Assembly: GCA_903896775.1 (NCBI GenBank)
Contig: CAITZE010000112.1
Location: 1 to 19,102, forward strand
Origin: an uncultured bacterium
GTDB lineage: Bacteria > Pseudomonadota > Alphaproteobacteria > Rhodospirillales > Rhodospirillaceae
Direction: 5' to 3'
Length of the DNA stretch: 19,102 nucleotides
Below, one piece after another: positions 13,882 through 19,102 of the stretch; within the stretch, counting starts at the first letter, position 1, and each line of letters starts with the position of its first letter. Position numbers and translations under genes: made by a program. Under the pieces are notes generated by a model. The model made no database searches. It was not told the origin of the DNA and saw nothing but the letters and a program-made list of their open reading frames with translations.

Positions 13882-14142
13882 TTAGAGCTTCTTCATCGCC
13901 GCGAGCGCACGCTCGAGTTCGGCAACACGTGCCGCGAGCTTTTCCTGTTCGGCGCGAGCCGTTGCCGCCATGGCTTGGACAACATCGAACTCCTCGCGGC
14001 GAACAAAATTGCCCTCGGCCATGAATCGCTCCAGGCGATCACGGACCGTGGCTTCGACTTCCTGCTTGAGGCTGCCAAGCGCGCTAAGCGCGCCACCAGC
14101 GACTTTGGCGATATCGTCGAAAATGCGGTTCTGGCTTTGCAT
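13882..14142 (-). CDS. ubiK: Ubiquinone biosynthesis accessory factor UbiK (YqiC/BMFP family)
   Basis: An 86-residue small protein. The N-terminal half is an amphipathic helix region (MQSQNRIFDDIAKVAGGALSALGSLKQEVEATVRDRLERFMAEGNFV). It is followed by VRREEFDVVQAMAATARAEQEKLAARVAELERALAA, a coiled coil with heptad-spaced hydrophobics. This layout and length match UbiK, which in enterobacteria forms a complex with UbiJ and supports oxygen-dependent ubiquinone synthesis at the membrane. The ATG at 14142 is chosen because GGAG lies 7 nt upstream; the longer frame to 14268 would add a tail not seen in the family. The gene is divergent from hldD (138 bp). The function is by family and has not been tested in this class of bacteria to my knowledge. 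Confidence 0.85.
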   Translation of the reverse strand: MQSQNRIFDDIAKVAGGALSALGSLKQEVEATVRDRLERFMAEGNFVRREEFDVVQAMAATARAEQEKLAARVAELERALAAMKKL

Positions 14143-14280
14143 GGGTTTCTCCATTGCGATGTAGGCCCTAATATCGGCATTCGCGGGCCCGGATGCAATG
14201 GACTGGCGCAATGGAGCGTTGGCGACGACGGCGGAGTTGGGCATAAGTAGCAAATTAAAGCGCGCCAAGGAGTGTGGGAG

Positions 14281-15267
14281 ATGTACGTCGTCACCGGCGG
14301 CGCCGGTTTCATCGGATCCAATCTGCTAGCAACCCTGGAAGCGCGCGGGTTCGGGCCGCTGGCGGCTGTGGATCGATGCGACGACCCTCATAAAGTCCGC
14401 AACATCGCCAAGCGTCGCGATATGTGCCTGGTCGCGCCAGAACAGACTTTCGCCTTCCTGGATGAAAACGCCGATGCCGTGAAGGCCATCTTCCACCTGG
14501 GCGCTATCACTTCAACGACCGAACGCGATCTTGAAAAACTCGACGAGGTCAATGTGCGCTTGAGCCGCGCGCTGTGGGCGTGGTGCGCGCGCCGTGGCGT
14601 GCCGCTGATCTACGCCTCGTCGGCGGCCACCTATGGCAACGGCGATCTGGGATTTGACGACGACGGCTCGCTCGCAGCTCTCGCGCGCCTGAAGCCCCTC
14701 AATCCCTACGGCCAAAGCAAACATTCCTTTGACTTGGTAGTAGCTCAGGAAACCGCTGCGGGCGCGACGCCGCCGCCACATTGGGCAGGCCTCAAATTTT
14801 TCAATGTCTACGGGCCCAACGAATTCCATAAAGGCACGCAAGCGAGCCTCGTGCCGCAGATTTATCATAAGGCCGCCGCCGGTGAGCCTTATCCGTTGTT
14901 TAAGTCCCACAATCCGCAATACCCCGACGGTGGGCAGTTGCGCGATTTTGTATTCGTGGACGATTGCTGCGATGTGATGCTCTGGTTATTAGAGCGCAAG
15001 AGCGCCAACGGCCTTTACAATCTCGGCACCGGCAAAGCGCGCAGCTTCATGGATCTGGCGAACGCCGTGTACCGCGCCGTGGGCCGCGAACCTTTGGTGA
15101 CATTCCGCGAGACGCCCGCAGACATCCGCGACCAATACCAGTACTTTACCGAAGCGCGTATGGACCGCTTGAGAGCGGCGGGTTACACCAAACCGTTCAC
15201 CTCCCTGGAAGACGGCGTGACCGCCACCGTGCGGACATACCTCTCGCAACCGGATCCGTACCGCTGA
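14281..15267 (+). CDS. hldD: ADP-L-glycero-D-manno-heptose 6-epimerase
   Basis: A 328-residue extended SDR that converts ADP-D-glycero- to ADP-L-glycero-D-manno-heptose for the LPS inner core. It has the N-terminal NADP motif VTGGAGFIGS (about 4-13), YASSAATYG (about 111-119), and the catalytic Y143-x-x-x-K147 in NPYGQSKH. FNVYGPNEFHKGTQASLV (about 174-191) carries the second lysine (K184) that distinguishes HldD from ordinary sugar epimerases. RDFVFVDDCCDVMLWLL matches the HldD C-terminal part. The ATG at 14281 follows AAGGAG (14267-14272) by 8 nt; a GTG at 14272 overlaps that site. The stop TGA shares one base with the lgt start (TGATG). This indicates a Gram-negative cell with a heptose-containing LPS core. 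Confidence 0.93.
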   Translation: MYVVTGGAGFIGSNLLATLEARGFGPLAAVDRCDDPHKVRNIAKRRDMCLVAPEQTFAFLDENADAVKAIFHLGAITSTTERDLEKLDEVNVRLSRALWAWCARRGVPLIYASSAATYGNGDLGFDDDGSLAALARLKPLNPYGQSKHSFDLVVAQETAAGATPPPHWAGLKFFNVYGPNEFHKGTQASLVPQIYHKAAAGEPYPLFKSHNPQYPDGGQLRDFVFVDDCCDVMLWLLERKSANGLYNLGTGKARSFMDLANAVYRAVGREPLVTFRETPADIRDQYQYFTEARMDRLRAAGYTKPFTSLEDGVTATVRTYLSQPDPYR

Positions 15268-16070
15268 TGCTCACTCTTATTTTTCCTGCTTTCGATCCGG
15301 TCATTTTCGAGATCGGACCTTTCGCGGTGCGCTGGTACGCGCTGGCCTATATCGCCGGCCTGTTCTCGGGGATCTGGTACGCGCGCTGGATGGTCAAACA
15401 TCCGCCGGCGCTGATGACACCAAGCCAAGTCGACGACTTTCTGTTGTGGGTTTTGGGAGGCGTAGTCTTGGGCGGCCGCCTCGGCTATGTGCTGTTTTAC
15501 AAACCCGGCGACTATTTCAGCCACCCCGTGAATATCTTTAAGACCTGGGAAGGCGGCATGTCCTTCCACGGCGGGCTGCTGGGCGTCACTCTCGCCATCA
15601 TTCTTTTTGCCCGCTACATCAAAGTGAACCAATGGTACGTGGCCGATCTTGTTGCCTGCGCTGCACCGATTGGTCTTGGCCTCGGGCGTCTCGCGAATTT
15701 CGTCAACGGCGAGCTTTGGGGCCGCCCCGCGCCGGATGTGCCGTGGGCCATGGTGTTTCCCGGCGGCGGACCGATCCCGCGTCATCCCAGCCAGCTTTAT
15801 CAAGCGACGCTGGAAGGCCTCGTGTTGCTCGTCGTCTTGCATCTGTTGTGGCGCAACGAAAACATCCGCAAACATCCCGGCATCCTGACCGGTGTGTTTT
15901 GGATCGGTTACGGCATCGCTCGCATTATCGGTGAATTCTTCCGCGAGCCAGACGCCTTCTTGGGCTTTCTTTTCGGCGGCGCGACCATGGGCCAACTGCT
16001 GTCGCTTCCCATGCTCCTGTTCGGCGCTTTCAGCATCTGGCGCGCAAGACGCGCCGCTCCGGCCGCATGA
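15267..16070 (+). CDS. lgt: Prolipoprotein diacylglyceryl transferase
   Basis: A 267-residue integral inner-membrane enzyme that transfers diacylglycerol from phosphatidylglycerol to the lipobox cysteine of prolipoproteins. The family signature GRLANFVNGELWGR is at 140-153 (R141, N144, N147, E149), and the catalytic-region H101 is in MSFHGG. Several hydrophobic helices are visible (about 20-38, 57-77, 103-116, 125-138, 188-200, 211-226, 240-255). The open frame extends upstream to 14964, but that part only overlaps hldD; ATG 15267 overlaps the hldD stop by one base. The 3' end overlaps the next start by ATGA. Its lipid donor is the product line that begins with PgsA, encoded earlier in the window. 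Confidence 0.96.
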   Translation: MLTLIFPAFDPVIFEIGPFAVRWYALAYIAGLFSGIWYARWMVKHPPALMTPSQVDDFLLWVLGGVVLGGRLGYVLFYKPGDYFSHPVNIFKTWEGGMSFHGGLLGVTLAIILFARYIKVNQWYVADLVACAAPIGLGLGRLANFVNGELWGRPAPDVPWAMVFPGGGPIPRHPSQLYQATLEGLVLLVVLHLLWRNENIRKHPGILTGVFWIGYGIARIIGEFFREPDAFLGFLFGGATMGQLLSLPMLLFGAFSIWRARRAAPAA

Positions 16071-17152
16071 CCGACACACCAACGGCTGCCCTGCTGGCAG
16101 ACCGTATCCGGCGTTCGGGTCCTATCTCCATGGCCGACTACATGAGTGCCGTGAGCGACGCATATTATGCGCGCGGCGATATCTTCGGGGCGGCAGGTGA
16201 TTTCATCACTGCACCCGAAATCAGCCAGACTTTCGGCGAGTTGATTGGCCTGTGGTGTGCCGTGGTGTGGCAAAATATGGGCGCACCCGCAGCGTTCCGG
16301 CTTGTCGAGTGCGGACCCGGGCGCGGGACACTAATGCGGGACTTTTTGCGCGCGACGGCGCGTGTGCCCGGTTTCAATGCTGCGGCGGAGATTCACTTCG
16401 TTGAACGCAGCCGAGCGTTGCGTGAGGTGCAGCGTGAGAGCCTCAAGGATCACACCGTGACCTGGCACGATGATATCGACGCCGTTAATGACGGCCCAAT
16501 GATCCTTGTCGCCAATGAATTCCTGGATGCTTTGCCGATCCTTCAGCTTGAAAAGACAACTGACGGCTGGCGTGAACGCTACGTCGGACTCGACGATAAG
16601 GGCGGGTTCAAAATTGTTTTAAAAGAAGGTGAGCCTCTACGTGGACTTTCCGCACCGCTGGGCACGATTTTCGAAATCTCCCTCGCGATACAGAATTTTA
16701 TTGCTAAAATTTCCCGACGCATCGCGACATCGGGAGGTGCGGCCCTCTTGATCGACTACGGCCATGGCATCGCGCCTCTTGGTGGGGACATCCCATTTGG
16801 CGAGACCTTACAAGCGGTCAGGAATCACAAACCCTGCGGCATTTTTGACACTCCTGGTGAAGCCGATCTTACAGCTCACGTGAATTTCGACAGCTTAGCG
16901 CGCACCGCTTGGACTGACGGAGTAAAAGTCTTCGGTCCCGTCGCGCAAGGCACCTGGCTTGGCCAGCTTGGGATCAAACTACGCGGCCTGCAGTTGGCCA
17001 AGGGCAAGCCACCCGAGGTTGCCAAAACGATTGAATCCGGCATCCGGCGTCTGACCGAGCCCGACGCCATGGGCGCTCTCTTCAAAGTTATCGCGCTCGC
17101 GCATCCAGCCCTGGCCACGCCGGACGGTTTCCAGCAGGATACGCCGGCATGA
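16067..17152 (+). CDS. midA: SAM-dependent methyltransferase of the MidA/NDUFAF7 family
   Basis: A 361-residue class I methyltransferase. Diagnostic parts are the N-terminal GPISMADYMSAVSDAYYARGDIFGAAGDFITAPEISQTFGELIGLW (about 18-63), the SAM motif LVECGPGRGTLMRDFLRA (about 79-96) and NEFLDALPILQ (150-160). Other members have NEFFDALP, so the phenylalanine-to-leucine change is minor. The mitochondrial homologue NDUFAF7 dimethylates an arginine of complex I subunit NDUFS2 during assembly. Bacterial members are often assumed to do the same for NuoCD/NuoD, but this is inferred. The start overlaps the lgt stop by 4 bp, and its own stop overlaps pgeF by 4 bp, so the three genes are translationally coupled. 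Confidence 0.92.
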   Translation: MTDTPTAALLADRIRRSGPISMADYMSAVSDAYYARGDIFGAAGDFITAPEISQTFGELIGLWCAVVWQNMGAPAAFRLVECGPGRGTLMRDFLRATARVPGFNAAAEIHFVERSRALREVQRESLKDHTVTWHDDIDAVNDGPMILVANEFLDALPILQLEKTTDGWRERYVGLDDKGGFKIVLKEGEPLRGLSAPLGTIFEISLAIQNFIAKISRRIATSGGAALLIDYGHGIAPLGGDIPFGETLQAVRNHKPCGIFDTPGEADLTAHVNFDSLARTAWTDGVKVFGPVAQGTWLGQLGIKLRGLQLAKGKPPEVAKTIESGIRRLTEPDAMGALFKVIALAHPALATPDGFQQDTPA

Positions 17153-17946
17153 AACAAGCGGCGCAAATTACCACCCCGAACCGCGATGTGGTCCGCACAG
17201 AGGCACTTGCTGCTCTCGCTGGCGTGCGTCACGGTTTTTTCACCCGTAACGGCGGAACCTCCACCGGTCTTTATGGGTCCAACAATTGTGCGTTCGGTTC
17301 CGATGACTCGCGCGAGGTGGTTGCCGCCAATCGCTCGGCCTGCGCGCAGAAGCTGGACGCGAGCACGCTGGTGACGGTGAAACAGCGACACACATCTGAC
17401 GTTTTGATTGTCAAAACGCCTTTCGCCTGGGACGACGCGCCCGATGCCGATGCTCTTGTCACCGCGCGACGCGGCATCGCGCTAGGTATTCTGACTGCCG
17501 ACTGTGTGCCTGTGTTGCTGGCGGATTCCACAGCCTCGGTGATTGGCGCGGCTCATGCCGGCTGGCGCGGGGCCTTTGACGGCATTCTCGGCAATACGGT
17601 TCTCGCCATGACCAAACTCGGCGCCGAACGCGCGCGCATCGTTGCCGCGGTCGGGCCGTGTATAGGTCAGACGTCTTATGAAGTTGGACCGGAATTCCTT
17701 GCCCGTTTTACCGCCCGCGATGCGGGCTTCGCGCGTTATTTCACGCCGGCTAAAGCGAATGGGCATGTGCATTTCGATATCGCGGCCTTCGCCGCCGATC
17801 GGTTACGCGAAGCCGGCGTCGGCACCGTGATCGCGCTGGGCCGCGATACCTGTGCTGAAGACGCGATGTTTTTTAGCTATCGCCGGTCGGTTTTGCGCAA
17901 TGAGCCCGACTATGGCCGTCAACTTTCCGCGATCGCATTGGTGTAA
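17149..17946 (+). CDS. pgeF: Peptidoglycan editing factor PgeF (laccase-domain, YfiH/DUF152)
   Basis: A 265-residue protein. The N-terminal GVRHGFFTRNGGTSTGLYGSNNCAFGSDD (about 25-53) is typical. The three metal-site residues sit in their family contexts: H81 (KQRHTSDV), C119 (TADCVPVLLAD) and H136 (GAAHAGWRGAFDG). PgeF removes wrongly incorporated L-Ser-containing peptides from peptidoglycan precursors in E. coli. Related enzymes were earlier annotated as polyphenol oxidases, and some act on purine nucleosides. The start overlaps midA by 4 bp and a lipoprotein gene follows after 3 bp, so it belongs to the hldD-lgt-midA-pgeF run. Confidence 0.94.
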   Translation: MKQAAQITTPNRDVVRTEALAALAGVRHGFFTRNGGTSTGLYGSNNCAFGSDDSREVVAANRSACAQKLDASTLVTVKQRHTSDVLIVKTPFAWDDAPDADALVTARRGIALGILTADCVPVLLADSTASVIGAAHAGWRGAFDGILGNTVLAMTKLGAERARIVAAVGPCIGQTSYEVGPEFLARFTARDAGFARYFTPAKANGHVHFDIAAFAADRLREAGVGTVIALGRDTCAEDAMFFSYRRSVLRNEPDYGRQLSAIALV

Positions 17947-17949
17947 CGC

Positions 17950-18864
17950 ATGCAGAACATCCGCCTTTTCATCTCGCGCAGCGCGGTTGCCGCCGCTCTT
18001 CTTATGCTGGTCGGCTGCGGCGCGGTTCCACAGCCCTTTCGCGACACGCCAAAAGTGACTAGCGATAATCCGCTGCTCGATATGCCGACGGCCGTCGGCA
18101 TTGCGGTCCTGCCGGTTCACGGCGTACCGCAGCCCCTGGACATGCAGATCAGCACCGCGGTGGCGACACGATTGCAGTCCTTCGAAATTCCAGCCGAAGC
18201 CGTCCCGAGCAATCCCGGTTTGGGCTTCACACTTGAGGGTGAAGCGCGCGTCAGCGATACCACGGCCCAGAATATCTCGGTCGTTGTGACCTGGTCTTTG
18301 CATTCGCGGCGGGGTGCGTCTGTGCGCACGTATCGCCAGGTCGTCACGGTCGCAGCTAATTTGTGGCGGGACGGCGATATGGTGACAGCCACCAGCCTCG
18401 GCAACGAAGCCGCATTGGCTATTGGAGATATGATCGGCGGCATTGCGCCCCCGGCTCAGGGTCCCACGGAGACAAAACCCCCGGCGCCGACATTCCCTAC
18501 GGTATCGGTCAAACCGGTGGACAACGCGCCGGGTGATGGCCGCGAATCCTTGCGCCTAGCCGTGCTGCAGGCCCTGACCTACAACGGCGTCAAACGCGAC
18601 GACGTTAACCCTGAAGTATCGCTGACTTGCGAGATGATCATTACGCCGGCGGGCTCGAATCTGGATAAGGTCGCCATCGTGTGGCACGCGCTAGGCCGCG
18701 ACGGCAAGGAACTGGGTACGGTAAGGCTGGACAACACAATTCCCGAAGGCGCTCTGGATGGCCCCTGGGGGCCTACAGCCTTCTCCATCGCCGATGCCGC
18801 CCTGAACGACCTTCTGAAGCTTTTGATCACCCACACCGCAGCGACAGGGCCGCAGAGACCCTAA
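17950..18864 (+). CDS. Putative lipoprotein, unknown function
   Basis: A 304-residue protein starting 3 bp after pgeF. The N-terminus is a lipoprotein signal: basic residues (R5, R10), a hydrophobic stretch and the lipobox LVGC with lipidated C23. The mature part has two similar-sized globular halves (about 45-165 and 185-300) joined by a proline-rich linker (APPAQGPTETKPPAPTFP, about 166-183). The first half contains VGIAVLPVHGVPQPLDMQISTAVATRLQSFEIPA, which resembles proteins that collect outer-membrane components, but no named family is recognised. It is the last gene of the lgt cluster, so its lipidation enzyme is encoded in the same transcription unit. Location in the inner or outer membrane is not predictable with confidence; residue +2 after Cys is Gly, not Asp. 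Confidence 0.75.
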   Translation: MQNIRLFISRSAVAAALLMLVGCGAVPQPFRDTPKVTSDNPLLDMPTAVGIAVLPVHGVPQPLDMQISTAVATRLQSFEIPAEAVPSNPGLGFTLEGEARVSDTTAQNISVVVTWSLHSRRGASVRTYRQVVTVAANLWRDGDMVTATSLGNEAALAIGDMIGGIAPPAQGPTETKPPAPTFPTVSVKPVDNAPGDGRESLRLAVLQALTYNGVKRDDVNPEVSLTCEMIITPAGSNLDKVAIVWHALGRDGKELGTVRLDNTIPEGALDGPWGPTAFSIADAALNDLLKLLITHTAATGPQRP

Positions 18865-18879
18865 GGGCCGGCGGCCTTT
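18863..18879 (+). terminator. Candidate terminator hairpin after the lipoprotein gene
   Basis: AAGGGCC (18863-18869), loop GGC and GGCCTTT (18873-18879) form a seven-pair stem with one G-T pair, starting inside the stop codon. No T-run follows, so termination strength is doubtful. Confidence 0.3.
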
Positions 18880-18893
18880 GGACCCAGGCCCCC

Positions 18894-18902
18894 TGTGGAT
18901 AA
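18894..18902 (-). promoter_or_regulatory. DnaA box (perfect TTATCCACA, minus strand)
   Basis: TGTGGATAA is an exact DnaA-box match on the minus strand, 146 bp upstream of the prs start and about 55 bp upstream of a candidate prs promoter. Confidence 0.45.
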
Positions 18903-18956
18903 ATCCGGGCCAGAATCGCCGATAAAATATCGCGTCAAAATACAGCGCGACTCAGG

Positions 18957-18985
18957 TTTACAGTGCTGTGACAGATTGATACTTT
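18957..18985 (+). promoter_or_regulatory. Candidate prs promoter
   Basis: TTTACA (18957-18962), a 17-nt spacer and TACTTT (18980-18985) form a reasonable -35 with a weak -10. A small palindrome, ACAGTGCTGT (18960-18969), overlaps the -35. Predicted leader length is about 55 nt. Confidence 0.3.
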
Positions 18986-19048
18986 CCGCGCGCCTGAAAC
19001 GCGTCAATTGTTTCCAGGTAGGGTTCGTTTAGGGGCAGCGGGAAATCC

Positions 19049-19102
19049 ATGAAAATTCTAGCTGGCAACAGCAATAAACCGCTCGCCGAGGCCATTGTCG
19101 CC
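19049..19102 (+). CDS. prs: Ribose-phosphate pyrophosphokinase, N-terminal fragment
   Basis: Only the first 18 codons are inside the window, reading MKILAGNSNKPLAEAIVA. This matches the start of alphaproteobacterial PRPP synthases, which typically read MK(L/I)LAGNSN(R/K)PLAEAIA. The enzyme makes phosphoribosyl pyrophosphate from ribose-5-phosphate and ATP for nucleotide, histidine and tryptophan synthesis. The ribosome binding site is weak-to-moderate (GGGGCAGCGGGAAA before the ATG). prs downstream of the lgt-midA-pgeF cluster is a common arrangement in this class, which supports the call despite the short fragment. Confidence 0.82.
   Translation, partial: MKILAGNSNKPLAEAIVA

Noticed and set aside
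14964..15266. Upstream extension of lgt
   Set aside because: It overlaps hldD out of frame and adds nothing typical of Lgt. ATG 15267 fits the family N-terminus.
15183..16082. Long antisense open frames (for example 15183-16082, 7330-7980, 1341-2012, 10286-11038)
   Set aside because: They lie opposite strongly recognised genes (lgt, ilvE, uvrC, the kinase) and their translations show no family features. High-GC DNA readily creates such shadow frames.
1..19102. tRNA, rRNA, CRISPR arrays, prophage or toxin-antitoxin genes
   Set aside because: I looked for cloverleaf-like sequences, regularly spaced repeats and small paired genes, and found none.

Overview
The window is a gene-dense, GC-rich piece of a bacterial chromosome, almost certainly from an alphaproteobacterium. 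Several local gene orders are typical of that class: SDR-folB; uvrC-pgsA-moaD; lgt-midA-pgeF followed by prs; YbjN-proC with a nearby ubiK; and a MarR regulator, OmpR-type response regulator and EnvZ-like kinase divergent from ilvE. Nearly every interval is filled by recognisable housekeeping genes. I see no rRNA, tRNA, CRISPR array, transposase or prophage gene. I cannot place it below class level.

Layout. 1-792: the end of a short-chain dehydrogenase/reductase plus folB (folate/pterin). 793-1310: the only long spacer, locally AT-rich, with a perfect DnaA box and a separated inverted repeat. 1311-4087: uvrC, pgsA and moaD on the plus strand. 4088-5413: a TPR-methyltransferase fusion on the minus strand, wedged between moaD and moaE. 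5496-5966: moaE. 5971-6972: an orphan periplasmic binding protein of the BtuF/FepB fold (minus), preceded by a perfect 12-bp palindrome that resembles a ModE 'Mo-box'. 7057-7956: ilvE (minus). 8087-10757: MarR regulator, response regulator and histidine kinase (plus). 10995-11519: exported protein with one haem c motif. 11539-14142: minus-strand genes for a TetR-fold protein, proC, a YbjN protein and ubiK. 14281-18864: hldD, lgt, midA, pgeF and a lipoprotein, tightly packed on the plus strand. 19049 to the end: the first codons of prs.

How the genes work together. MoaD and MoaE are the two subunits of molybdopterin synthase. The neighbouring binding protein and its Mo-box-like operator suggest a small molybdenum-related locus: cofactor synthesis, possible oxyanion capture and Mo-responsive repression. 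This is the most interesting reading of the window, but it is inference. The 14-19 kb block is envelope- and housekeeping-related: heptose epimerase for LPS, lipoprotein lipidation, complex I assembly methyltransferase, peptidoglycan editing, a lipoprotein, then PRPP synthase. The 8-11 kb block is a signalling cassette resembling the petP-petR pair of Rhodobacter plus a cognate kinase, followed by a haem protein.

Other points for a second look: three perfect DnaA boxes (TTATCCACA), each roughly 150-170 bp upstream of a gene start; a palindrome in the ilvE/marR divergent promoter region; and the inverted TPR-methyltransferase gene that splits moaD from moaE. No clearly new multi-gene system is evident.
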